A stretch of 64,000 nucleotides of DNA, taken from the NCBI GenBank assembly GCA_016223165.1, contig JACRPO010000017.1:124001-188000 (forward strand), written 5' to 3'. Below the pieces are notes generated by a model, which saw nothing but the letters and a program-made list of their open reading frames with translations, was not told where the DNA came from and ran no database searches. Position numbers and translations under genes: made by a program. Below are positions 9,344-17,208 of the stretch, piece after piece (within the stretch, counting starts at the first letter, position 1; each line of letters starts with the position of its first letter). Origin of the DNA: Burkholderiales bacterium. Its GTDB lineage: Bacteria; Pseudomonadota; Gammaproteobacteria; Burkholderiales; Burkholderiaceae_C.

Positions 9344-10032
9344 GCGTGTCTCCTGGTGGTGGTTCGGGAAGCCTTGGCGGCCGGCGCGGACGTTCCGCCC
9401 AGCGTGGCGCGGATGCCGCCTTCGATGAAGCGCACGAGCAGCGCGGCCGCGGCCGCGTCGTAGGCCTTCGCCTGGCCGCGCGACAGGCGCTCGACACGGA
9501 CGTCGATGAGGTGATGCAGCAGCGCGCCGAGCGCGAACTGGTACACCCAGGCCAGCTCGGCGCGCGTGGCCTGCGGCAGTGCCACGGCGAAGGCATCGAT
9601 GAAGCGGTGCGCCATGGGGTCGAAGTGGCGGCGCAGCACGCGGTCGGACTCCGGCGACGCGTAGGCCAGCTCGCGCGCGACGAGCACGGCATAGTCGCGC
9701 CCCTCCGGGCTTGCACGCAGGCGAAGCACCGGCGCCACGAAGGCCTCGACCAGCCGGCGCAGCAGCGAGCGCCCACCCTGCGCCAGCGCGGCCTCGAGCT
9801 CGCGCACGCGCTCGTCGATGGTCGGCTGCCAGCGCGCGAAGACGGCCTCGAAGAGGGCCTGCTTGGGCCCGTGGTAGTAGCCCACCAGCGCCAACGGCAC
9901 CTGCGCCTCGGCGGCGATCTCGCGGATGGTGACCGCGTGGTAGCCGCGCTCGGCAAACAGCCGCTCGGCCGCCATCAGGATGGTGGCGGCCTTGCTGTCG
10001 GTGCGCGCAGGTGCAGCGGTGGCGGTGGTCAT
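9340..10032 (-). CDS. TetR family transcriptional regulator
   Basis: 230 residues with an N-terminal TetR helix-turn-helix at ~15-60 (ILMAAERLFAERGYHAVTIREIA, then QVPLALVGYYHGPKQALF). The C-terminal ligand-binding part is helical and ends in a basic tail (KASRTTTRRHA). The ATG at 10032 is chosen as the first Met before the domain. Its stop overlaps the start of the ABC substrate-binding gene by 4 nt, so regulator and importer are one operon and the regulator probably represses it, with the imported compound or a product as inducer (inference). Confidence 0.92.
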   Translation of the reverse strand: MTTATAAPARTDSKAATILMAAERLFAERGYHAVTIREIAAEAQVPLALVGYYHGPKQALFEAVFARWQPTIDERVRELEAALAQGGRSLLRRLVEAFVAPVLRLRASPEGRDYAVLVARELAYASPESDRVLRRHFDPMAHRFIDAFAVALPQATRAELAWVYQFALGALLHHLIDVRVERLSRGQAKAYDAAAAALLVRFIEGGIRATLGGTSAPAAKASRTTTRRHA

Positions 10033-10062
10033 GTCCGGCCCGGGTCGGGTCGAATTGAACGC

Positions 10063-10070
10063 TTGTACAA
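10063..10070. promoter_or_regulatory. Possible operator palindrome upstream of TetR operon
   Basis: A perfect TTGTACAA palindrome lies 31 bp upstream of the tetR ATG, in the only AT-richer pocket of the 140-bp gap. Self-regulating TetR proteins commonly bind such sites. The half-sites are short, so it is only a candidate. Confidence 0.35.
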
Positions 10071-10172
10071 ACCCGGCGGCCATCCGGGCAAACACCGCCT
10101 TCGCGGCGCGCGCGGGTCTGCGGGTTCGGTCGCGGGGTTCGGTCGCGGGTTCGGCCGCCGATCGACGGCGGA

Positions 10173-10697
10173 TCAGATGCGCCCGGCGGCGGCCAGCGCT
10201 TCGCGGTCGATGAGCGGGCCGATCTTGAGCACGCCGCTGCAGCGCAGCGCGACGGCGCCACTGCTCGTCGCGAGGCCCTGCGCGAAGACCATCGCGCGCG
10301 TGGTGCGCAGCACCTGCATCTCGCCCTCGACCCAGTCGCCGAGCTTCGCCGGGCCGATGTAGTCCACCTGCAGGCTCACGGTGGGCAGGAAGCGGTCGTG
10401 CAGTTCCTTCACCTGCACGATCGCGCCCATCGGCAGCAGCATGTCGGCGAAGGTGGCGAGCATGCCGCCGTGGCAGATGCCCATCGTGTTGCAGTGCCGC
10501 GCCTCGACGCGAAAGCCGAGCTTGAACTGCCCACCCTCGTGCAGAAAGTACAGCGGCCCGTTCAGGCTGATGAAGCCGGCGCCTGCACGCGAGCGGCGAA
10601 AGCCCGGCGGCACGCCGGGCTCCGCGGCCGGCACCGGTGCCGCCGCCGCATCGGCGGACTCGTCTGCCGCGTTGGCGGGCGGGGCGTCGGCACTCAT
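10173..10697 (-). CDS. PaaI-type hotdog-fold thioesterase
   Basis: 174 residues. An Ala/Pro-rich first ~45 residues precede a hotdog domain (FKLGFRVEARHCNTMGICHGGMLATFADMLLPMGA), where HGGMLATFAD is the conserved PaaI/YbgC-like active-site helix. Such enzymes hydrolyse acyl- or aryl-CoA esters. The ATG at 10697 has an AAGGAA site upstream, and its ATGA overlaps the stop of the transglutaminase-like gene, so these two are translated together. A role in salvaging CoA from dead-end acyl-CoAs fits the crotonase gene further upstream. Confidence 0.88.
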   Translation of the reverse strand: MSADAPPANAADESADAAAAPVPAAEPGVPPGFRRSRAGAGFISLNGPLYFLHEGGQFKLGFRVEARHCNTMGICHGGMLATFADMLLPMGAIVQVKELHDRFLPTVSLQVDYIGPAKLGDWVEGEMQVLRTTRAMVFAQGLATSSGAVALRCSGVLKIGPLIDREALAAAGRI

Positions 10698-11458
10698 GGC
10701 CGGACTTCCTTCGCCACGTCGGCCAGGAAGTCGGCGCCGGCGAGCGCGCTGCCGGGCTGCGCACCCGGCTTCCACATCGGATACAGCGCCGCGAAGTCGG
10801 CCAGCATCTGCGCCAGCGGCAGGTCGTCGAAGCTGCCGCGCTGGCGCACGTACTCCATGTGCCGGTTGCCGGCGCGGTCGTAGGGGTGGTAGATCGAGTC
10901 GGCCCTGCCGTCGAACTCGAGCGGCACGAGGCCGAAGCGCTCGCACAGCTGCAGGTTGAACGCCGGCGTCGCCTTCAGCCAGCGGCCTTCGATCAGGATG
11001 TCGGTATAGCCGTGCCAGACGAAGAGGTCGGTCTGCATGACCTCGCGCATGCGCTCGGTGCTGAGGTGGTTGCGCACGTCGGCATAACCCAGCCGCGCCG
11101 GGATGCCCACAGCGCGGCAGGCCGCGGCCAGCAGCACCGCCTTCGGCACGCACCAGCCGTAGCCGTTGGCGAGCACGGTGCTCGCGCGCAGTCCCGCCGG
11201 CGACATGTCGACGCGATAGGGGTCGTAGCGGAAGCCGTCGCGCACGGCCAGGTACAGCGCCACGGCACGCTCGCGCGGGCTCGCGCCGCGCGCATGCAGG
11301 GCGGCGAAGGCGCGCACAGCGGCGTGGTCACTGTCGATGAAGGCGGTCGGGCGCAGCGTCGGGTCGGCTGCGTCGGCCGGGCCGGCCGGCGCGGCAGGGT
11401 CGTTGGGCGTCGGGATCGTTGGCGGCGTCATCGGCGTTGTTGGCGTCATTGGCGTCAT
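10694..11458 (-). CDS. Transglutaminase-like cysteine peptidase family protein
   Basis: 254 residues with a transglutaminase-core domain. The probable nucleophile Cys is in NGYGWCVPKAVLLAAACRA, followed by His in RNHLSTERM or WHGYTDI and an acidic partner. The fold is used for amide hydrolysis or transfer; the substrate is unknown. The first ~20 residues (MTPMTPTTPMTP) are low complexity and come from a run of GGCGTCATT-like repeats, so the true start could be further in. The ATG at 11458 is the first available. It is 54 nt downstream of the crotonase gene on the same strand. Confidence 0.8.
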   Translation of the reverse strand: MTPMTPTTPMTPPTIPTPNDPAAPAGPADAADPTLRPTAFIDSDHAAVRAFAALHARGASPRERAVALYLAVRDGFRYDPYRVDMSPAGLRASTVLANGYGWCVPKAVLLAAACRAVGIPARLGYADVRNHLSTERMREVMQTDLFVWHGYTDILIEGRWLKATPAFNLQLCERFGLVPLEFDGRADSIYHPYDRAGNRHMEYVRQRGSFDDLPLAQMLADFAALYPMWKPGAQPGSALAGADFLADVAKEVRP

Positions 11459-11512
11459 TGCGTCACTTGCGTCCCTGGAGGTGGTCGGCCTCGGAGATCA
11501 ACGCCGAGAGCT

Positions 11513-12466
11513 TCATTCGTAGCGCGGATCCTGCCACCACGGGAACCACTCGGGCATCGCCTCGGTGACACGGTCGGTGAACTGCGCCTGCCGCTTCTCG
11601 AGGAAGGCGGTGACGCCCTCGCGCACGTCGGCCGAGCGGCCGCGCGCGAAGATGGCGCGGCTGTCGATGCGATGCGCCATCATCGGATGCGGCTCGCCCA
11701 GCATGCGCCACATCATCTGCCGCGTCAGCGCCACGCTCACCGGCGCACTGTGGTCGGCGATCTCGCGCGCCAGCGCGCGTGCCGCCGGCAGCAGCGCATC
11801 GGGCGCCAGCACCTGGCGCACGAGGCCGCCCTCCAGCGCCTCGGCGGCAGGGAAGACGCGGCCGCTCATCGTCCACTCGAGCGCGCGGCTGATGCCCACC
11901 AGCCGCGGCAGGAACCAGCTCGAGCAGGCCTCGGGCACGATGCCGCGGCGCGCGAAGACGAAGCCGAAGCGCGCCGTCCCGCTCGCCAGGCGGATGTCCA
12001 TCGGCAGCAGCATCGTCGCGCCGATGCCGACCGCGGCGCCGTTGACCGCACCGATCACCGGCTTCAGGCAGTTGAAGATGCGCAGCGCGACGCGGCCGCC
12101 GCCGTCGCGCACCGCTTCATGCGCCCAGTCGACGCGGCCGTCGGCACCAATGGCCTCGCCGACCGCCGGGCGCCCGGCCTCGCCGGCGCGCGCCGCGTAG
12201 TCGAAGGTCTTGCCGCCCTGCGAGAGGTCGGCGCCGGCGCAGAAGGCGCGACCGGCGCCGGTGACGATGACGGCGCGCACCTCGTCGTCGGCATCGGCGC
12301 GGTCGAAGGCGGCGATGAGCTCGCGCATCATCGCCGCGTTGAAGGTGTTGAGCGCTTCCGGGCGGTCGAGCGTCACCGTCAGCACGTGTTCGGCGAGCTC
12401 GGTGCGCAGCGTCGCCTGGGTGCCGTGCGGGTCGCGCGTGTCGTGCGTGTCGTGCGTCTCGGACAT
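11513..12466 (-). CDS. Enoyl-CoA hydratase/isomerase (crotonase) family protein
   Basis: 317 residues, longer than a standard ~260-residue hydratase because of insertions around residues 75-105. Crotonase features: substrate oxyanion-hole loop GRAFCAGADLS, second loop VNGAAVGIGATML, and a RRGIVPEACSSW segment whose Glu lies where isomerase/hydratase acids fall. The first classical catalytic Glu position is occupied by Thr/Met, so isomerase or other crotonase chemistry is possible. The ATG at 12466 has GGAGG about 9 nt upstream. A repetitive SETHDTHDTRDPHG tail starts the protein. It is transcribed away from the molybdopterin oxidoreductase. Confidence 0.9.
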   Translation of the reverse strand: MSETHDTHDTRDPHGTQATLRTELAEHVLTVTLDRPEALNTFNAAMMRELIAAFDRADADDEVRAVIVTGAGRAFCAGADLSQGGKTFDYAARAGEAGRPAVGEAIGADGRVDWAHEAVRDGGGRVALRIFNCLKPVIGAVNGAAVGIGATMLLPMDIRLASGTARFGFVFARRGIVPEACSSWFLPRLVGISRALEWTMSGRVFPAAEALEGGLVRQVLAPDALLPAARALAREIADHSAPVSVALTRQMMWRMLGEPHPMMAHRIDSRAIFARGRSADVREGVTAFLEKRQAQFTDRVTEAMPEWFPWWQDPRYE

Positions 12467-12550
12467 GACAGGGGTGCCTCCTGCGGCCGCAGTATCGTCG
12501 CTGCGCACGACCGTCCCGCCGCCGTCCCACCCCTTCCAGGTCCGCCGCCG

Positions 12551-14821
12551 ATGAGCCACAGCAGCCCTGCCGAGCAAAGCACCTCCGCGCGCACCCACTA
12601 CCGCATCTGCCCGCTGTGCGAAGCCTGCTGCGGCCTCGAGATCCAGACCCGAGGCGCAGGCAAGACCGGGCGCGTCGTCGCCATCCGCGGTGCGGCCAAC
12701 GACGTGCTCAGCGGCGGCTACCTCTGCCCGAAGGCGGTGGCGCTGAAGGACCTGCACGAGGACCCCGATCGCGTGCGCACGCCGCTCGTCAGGCGCGAGG
12801 GCCGTTTCGTGCCGGTCTCGTGGGACGAAGCCTTCGCCGAGGTCGAGCGGCGCCTCGTGCCGCTCATCGAAGAGCGCGGTCGCGACGCGGTCGCCGTGGC
12901 CGTGGGCAACCCTTCGGCGCACAAGATGGGCGCCCTGCTCTACTTCAGCCGCCTGGCCAAGGCGCTCGGCACGAAGAATGTCTACTCGGCAAGCACGCTC
13001 GACCAGATGCCCAAGCAGCTGGCCAACGGCTGGATGTTCGGGCATTGGCTCTCGATGCCGATCCCGGACATCCCGCGCACGCAGTGGCTGCTCGTCATCG
13101 GCGCCAACCCGATGGTGAGCAACGGCAGCCTGTGGACCGTGCCCGACTTCCGCGGCAAGGCGAAGGGGCTGCGCGGCCGCGGCGGCAAGCTGATCGTCAT
13201 CGACCCGCGCCGCACCGAGACGGCCGCCGTCGCCGACGAGCACCACTTCATCCGGCCCGGCGCCGATGTCTTCCTGCTCGCCGGCATGGTGCACACGTTG
13301 TTCGCCGAGGCGCTCGTGCGGCCGGGCCGCATCGAGCCGCACCTCGCCGGCATCGAGGCCGTGCGCGAAGCCACCTTGCCGTTCGTTCCCGAGCGCGTGG
13401 CGGCGCGCTGCGGCATCGAGGCCGGCACGATCCGCCGCCTCGCGCGCGAGCTGGCCGCGGCACCGAAGGCGGCCGTCTATGGCCGCCTGGGCACCTGCAC
13501 GCAGCGCTTCGGCACCCTGGCCTCCTGGCTGATCGAAGTGCTCAACGCGCTCAGCGGCCATCTCGACGAGCCCGGCGGCGCGATGTTCGCCAAGGCGGCG
13601 GCCTTCGCCGACAACACGCAGGGCCCGCCCGGCAAGGGGCGCGGCATCACCACCGGCCGCCACGCGAGCCGCGTCAGCGGCGCGCCCGAGGTCTGGGGCG
13701 AGCTGCCGATGACCTGCCTCGCCGAGGAGATCGAGACGCCAGGCGGCGGCCAGGTGCGGGCCTTGATCACGGTGGCCAGCAATCCGGTGCTCTCCGCGCC
13801 GGGCGGGCCGCGCCTCGCGGCGGCGCTGGCGGGCCTGGACTTCATGGTCAGCGTCGACATCTACGTCAACGAGACGACGCGCCACGCCGACGTCATCCTG
13901 CCCGGGCAGAGCCCGCTCGAGCACAGCCACTACGACGTCGCCTTCCCGCAGTTCTCGTGGCGTAACCAGGCGCGATTCTCGGAGGCGGTGTTCGAGCCCG
14001 CCGCCGGGCACCTGCCCGAGTGGCAGGTGCTGCTCAAGCTCGCGGCCATCGCGCGCGGCCTCGGTGCGCGCGCCGATGCGAACGTGCTCGACGACGAGGC
14101 CCTGGCCGCCGACCTGCGCAAGCATGCCGGCGAGCGGGCGCCTTCGATGATGGAGGCGCTGTCGCCGCTGCGCGGCCCCGAGCGCCTGCTCGAGCTGGCT
14201 TTGCGCAGCGGCCCCTACGGCGACGGCTTCGGCGCGCGCCCGGGTGGCCTGACGCTCGCCCAGGTGCGGGCAGCGAGCGGCGCCGGCGGCGGCGTCGACC
14301 TCGGCGAGCTGCAGCCGCGCATCCCCGAGATGCTGCGCACGCCCAGCGGCAAGGTCGAGCTGGCGCCGCCGGCCTGCCTGCGCGACCTCGCGCATGCACT
14401 GGCGGCACTGGACGAGCCCGCACCCGAGCTCGTCGTCATCGGTCGCCGCGACGTGCGCAGCAACAACAGCTGGATGCACAACCTGCCCACGCTCGCCAAG
14501 GGGCCCGAGCGCTGCACGCTGCTCGTGCACCCGAGCGATGCCGCCGCACGCGGGCTCGTCGACGGCAGCCCAGCGCAACTGGCCGGCGCCGGCCGGACCG
14601 TGCAGGTGATCGTGCAGGTCGACCCGGGTTCGATGCCCGGGGTCGTCTGCCTGCCGCACGGCTGGGGCCACGGCGAGCCCGGCACCGCCATGGGCGTGGC
14701 GGCGGAGAGGCCGGGCGCCAACCTCAATGCGCTGCTCGAACCCTCGGCGCGCGACCCGCTGTCGGGCAACTCGGTGTTGAGCGGCGGGCCGGTCAGCCTG
14801 AAGGCGACGGTGCCGGGCTGA
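12551..14821 (+). CDS. Molybdopterin-dependent oxidoreductase with N-terminal [4Fe-4S] cluster
   Basis: 756 residues of the DMSO-reductase superfamily. Cys20, Cys23, Cys27 and Cys59 (CPLCEACC and GGYLCPK) form the N-terminal 4Fe-4S site; the molybdopterin-binding core follows (YFSRLAKALGTKNVYS, VIGANPMVSNG, VIDPRRTETA), and the C-terminal dinucleotide-binding domain includes VIGRRDVRSNNSWMHN and CLPHGWGHGEPG. No Tat signal is seen, so it is probably cytoplasmic. The usual Cys/Sec/Ser Mo-ligand region reads YSASTLDQMP. No partner electron-transfer or chaperone gene is adjacent, so donor and substrate are unknown. The ATG at 12551 is used. Confidence 0.92.
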   Translation: MSHSSPAEQSTSARTHYRICPLCEACCGLEIQTRGAGKTGRVVAIRGAANDVLSGGYLCPKAVALKDLHEDPDRVRTPLVRREGRFVPVSWDEAFAEVERRLVPLIEERGRDAVAVAVGNPSAHKMGALLYFSRLAKALGTKNVYSASTLDQMPKQLANGWMFGHWLSMPIPDIPRTQWLLVIGANPMVSNGSLWTVPDFRGKAKGLRGRGGKLIVIDPRRTETAAVADEHHFIRPGADVFLLAGMVHTLFAEALVRPGRIEPHLAGIEAVREATLPFVPERVAARCGIEAGTIRRLARELAAAPKAAVYGRLGTCTQRFGTLASWLIEVLNALSGHLDEPGGAMFAKAAAFADNTQGPPGKGRGITTGRHASRVSGAPEVWGELPMTCLAEEIETPGGGQVRALITVASNPVLSAPGGPRLAAALAGLDFMVSVDIYVNETTRHADVILPGQSPLEHSHYDVAFPQFSWRNQARFSEAVFEPAAGHLPEWQVLLKLAAIARGLGARADANVLDDEALAADLRKHAGERAPSMMEALSPLRGPERLLELALRSGPYGDGFGARPGGLTLAQVRAASGAGGGVDLGELQPRIPEMLRTPSGKVELAPPACLRDLAHALAALDEPAPELVVIGRRDVRSNNSWMHNLPTLAKGPERCTLLVHPSDAAARGLVDGSPAQLAGAGRTVQVIVQVDPGSMPGVVCLPHGWGHGEPGTAMGVAAERPGANLNALLEPSARDPLSGNSVLSGGPVSLKATVPG

Positions 14822-15143
14822 CGGCCGAGGGGAACGCCGGGCTGATCAACGCTTCGATCACCGCGCCTGGCTGCTGACTCGCGGCTGAAGCGCCGTGCGC
14901 GGGCCGATGCGGCGGCAACATCGGCCGGCACATGGCAACGAGCCCATGCGTCATGCCCACCCGCCACCGCTTCGCCCTCGCTCCGTACAGCATCTGCGCT
15001 ACTGCCGTGGATTCGGCCCATGCGGGCGGCCCGGGTCATGGCAGAATCTGTCCCAGCCAAGTGTCCCAGTACGATTTCCCAGTCGTCGGGGACCATGCCG
15101 ATCTCCCAGCGTGCCGCCCATCCTGCTCCCCAGGAGTCGGACG
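14822..15143. other. 322-bp gene-free interval
   Basis: Between the molybdopterin enzyme and the AbrB gene no reading frame with protein-family character was seen on either strand. The right-hand 100 bp must hold the promoter of the toxin-antitoxin pair; a CAGGAG ribosome site ends it at 15131-15136. I found no strong terminator hairpin with a T-run. Confidence 0.5.
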
Positions 15144-15443
15144 ATGACTTCCACCGCCACCACTACCACCACCACTCCCCTCGCGACCACCACGCTGGAC
15201 AGCACGGGCCGCGTCGTCCTGCCGAGCGGCGTGCGCAAGCGGCTGCGCTTGGAGACGGGCGCTCGGTTCAGCGTCGACGTGGTGGGCGAGCGCATCGAAC
15301 TGACGCTCGAGGCTCCGGCTGAGCCCGCCGTCGTGCGCAAGGCCGGGCGCTTGGTGCTGGCGGCCACCGGCGAGCCGCTCGACGCGGCCGAAGCGATCCG
15401 CGCCGAGCGCCAGACGCAGGCGGCGCGCGCCCGGCGCCGTTGA
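15144..15443 (+). CDS. AbrB/MazE/SpoVT-family antitoxin (VapB-like)
   Basis: 99 residues. After a Thr-rich start (residues 2-15) comes a swapped-hairpin AbrB DNA-binding domain, LDSTGRVVLPSGVRKRLRL followed by GARFSVDVVGERIELTL. The C-terminal half is basic and Ala-rich (ERQTQAARARRR) and would wrap the toxin. CAGGAG precedes the ATG. Its stop overlaps the toxin start by 4 nt. Antitoxins of this type neutralise the PIN toxin and repress their own promoter. Confidence 0.88.
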   Translation: MTSTATTTTTTPLATTTLDSTGRVVLPSGVRKRLRLETGARFSVDVVGERIELTLEAPAEPAVVRKAGRLVLAATGEPLDAAEAIRAERQTQAARARRR

Positions 15444-15871
15444 CTGCCTCCATCGTGCGCCTTCTCGACAGCTCGGTGGTGCTGGCCTCGCTGCACGAGG
15501 CCGAGCCTCATCACGAAGCCTGCAGCGCGCTGCTGCTGCAAGGCGGCCACGCGTTGTATGTGCATGCGCTGGCCGAGGTGTTCTCCACTCTCACCGGTGG
15601 CGCCCAAGGCTTGCGCGTCGGTGCAGACCTCGCGCAGCGGCTGCTGCGCGAAAGCGTGCTGCCCTACGTCAAGACGGTGACGCTGGCCGAGCGCGACGTG
15701 ATGGCGGCGCTGGCGCAGGCGCAGTCGCGCGGCGTGCGCGGAGGCGCGGTGTACGACTACCTGCACCTCGTGGCCGCCCGCAAGAGCGGGGCCGAGGCGC
15801 TGGTGACGCTGGATGGCAGGCACTTTGCTGCCCTCGTGCGCCAGGGGGATCCGCGCGTCGACGGGGTTTGA
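15440..15871 (+). CDS. PIN-domain ribonuclease toxin (VapC-like)
   Basis: 143 residues. The PIN fold is recognisable from LLDSSVVLASLHEAEPHHEA (first acidic residue Asp10), the central Glu in HALAEVFSTLTG, and the later Asp in GGAVYDYLHLVAA plus TLDGRHF near the end. VapC toxins cut tRNA or rRNA. The start is a TTG whose TTGA overlaps the antitoxin stop; no ATG is available before the first catalytic Asp (a GTG at 15455 would leave a very short lead). TTG would keep toxin synthesis low and coupled to the antitoxin. Confidence 0.88.
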   Translation: MTASIVRLLDSSVVLASLHEAEPHHEACSALLLQGGHALYVHALAEVFSTLTGGAQGLRVGADLAQRLLRESVLPYVKTVTLAERDVMAALAQAQSRGVRGGAVYDYLHLVAARKSGAEALVTLDGRHFAALVRQGDPRVDGV

Positions 15872-15904
15872 AGTGCTCCAGCGCATCCGGGCTAGCATGG
15901 CGTG

Positions 15905-16420
15905 ATGAAGCCAAGCATGCCGACCGTGACGCACGAGCCAAACGCCGCCGGGAACGAACCCATCTTCGAAGCCCGCACCTGGCGCGACAACGGCTGGACG
16001 GCGCAGGTCATCAAGAACGAGGACGACGATGGCTGGGCCGTCTCGATGACACCCGATGGGCAGGCGGAGCCGGCGCTGGTCGGCCCCTGGACCATGGGCC
16101 GAGACAAGAAGAACCCCAAGCCTTTGGACACCAGCGCCTTCAACACCCTGGTCAAGACCGCCCACGAGGTGGTGCGGCGCCACGAGCAGCACCTGCACGC
16201 CACCCTGCACAAGCGGGTGGACATCTATGTGGACGGCGTGTGCTACGCCGTCAAACTCGACATCGTGCCCGACGCCGACGAGCCCTACGCCACGCTCAGC
16301 GCGCACGACGGCAGCCAGCAGCCGGTGGCGCAAGTCAAGGTGGCGGCCGGCTTCAAGCTCGATGCCGCCAGCGCGCGGCGGTGGGTGGAGGGCGGGTTCG
16401 AGCGGCCTTCGGAGCGCTGA
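15905..16420 (+). CDS. Conserved-looking hypothetical protein
   Basis: 171 residues, soluble, no signal or membrane segment. It is rich in acidic residues and Trp at the start (TWRDNGWTAQVIKNEDDDGWAVSM) and ends in an alpha/beta-like segment (KVDIYVDG-type strand, then VAAGFKLDAASARRWVEGGF). I do not recognise a family. Codon use matches its neighbours. It begins 33 nt after the PIN toxin stop, so it may be a third gene of that operon, or merely an adjacent gene. ATG at 15905 is used; GTG at 15902 is in frame directly before it. Confidence 0.7.
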   Translation: MKPSMPTVTHEPNAAGNEPIFEARTWRDNGWTAQVIKNEDDDGWAVSMTPDGQAEPALVGPWTMGRDKKNPKPLDTSAFNTLVKTAHEVVRRHEQHLHATLHKRVDIYVDGVCYAVKLDIVPDADEPYATLSAHDGSQQPVAQVKVAAGFKLDAASARRWVEGGFERPSER

Positions 16421-16555
16421 TCTCTCTCGTGCGCTGCTGGGAACGCTCCTGCATGTCGAGCCGCTGCGCCGACGTGCGGCTCGCCCAAGCGCCACGCGCG
16501 CCGCGCATGACTCGCCCGCGGCGCCGAGGCTGAACTCAGCGCGGCCACCCCCACA

Positions 16556-16585
16556 GCGAGGCGACGCCCTGCGGCGTCGCCTCGC
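16556..16585 (-). terminator. Perfect 13-bp hairpin behind the BON lipoprotein gene
   Basis: GCGAGGCGACGCC at 16556-16568 and its exact complement at 16573-16585 enclose a 4-nt loop (CTGC). It lies 9 bp after the stop of the minus-strand gene that ends at 16595. There is no T-run after it, so it may be a weak terminator or an RNA-stabilising hairpin. Confidence 0.5.
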
Positions 16586-16594
16586 CCGCGGCGA

Positions 16595-17035
16595 TCAGCC
16601 GCGGCCCTTCACGGTCAGCTGGTTCTCCACCGCGCGCACGCCGACCACGGTGCTGGCGACCTGCGTCGCACGCTCGCTGGCCTGTGCGGTGGACACCGAG
16701 CCGGTCAACGAGACCTTGCCTTCGGCGGCCTTGACCTCGATGCTCTGACTGGAGAGCTCGGGGTCGCGCCCCAGCGCGGTCTTCACGTCCGCGATGATCT
16801 TCGCGTCGGCAGCCGCGCCACCGGCCGCGGCACCGGGCTGGGCCTGGCCCTGCTGCTCGCCCGACATGCCGGGCCCGGAGGGCATCGGCGCCTCGGAACG
16901 GCGCTCGGGCCGTTGTGCGCCGCTCGGGCTGCCTGGGCTGCTCGCCGGGTCGCCGGCGCGCTCGCAAGCCGCCAGGCCCAGCGTCGCGGCCACGGCACCG
17001 GCCAACGCCAACAGGGAAATCTGCGCTCGTCTCAT
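16595..17035 (-). CDS. BON-domain lipoprotein
   Basis: 146 residues. A lipoprotein signal ends in the lipobox LAAC with Cys24; a Pro/Gly/Gln-rich linker spans ~25-78; one BON domain fills residues ~80-146 (ADVKTALGRDPELSSQSIEVKAAEGKVSLTGSV). BON domains bind phospholipid and are common in osmotically induced envelope proteins such as OsmY. Placement next to the trehalose genes fits an osmotic-stress role (inference). ATG at 17035 follows a strong AAGGAG. Single rather than double BON distinguishes it from OsmY. Confidence 0.88.
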   Translation of the reverse strand: MRRAQISLLALAGAVAATLGLAACERAGDPASSPGSPSGAQRPERRSEAPMPSGPGMSGEQQGQAQPGAAAGGAAADAKIIADVKTALGRDPELSSQSIEVKAAEGKVSLTGSVSTAQASERATQVASTVVGVRAVENQLTVKGRG

Positions 17036-17208
17036 GGGACTCTCCTTCGGTTTCGCCGCCGCAAACAAGGCGTGCGGGCGGACCGTGCCAAAGGTAGCGA
17101 GCCCCCGGGCCGCGGCGCGTCAGTGCAACGCCCGACCCGGTGTGGGACAAGGCCGACATTTCCCACCCGCGCCGGGCGCGCCCGCGCCTGCGGCGCAACC
17201 CCTGCGCT

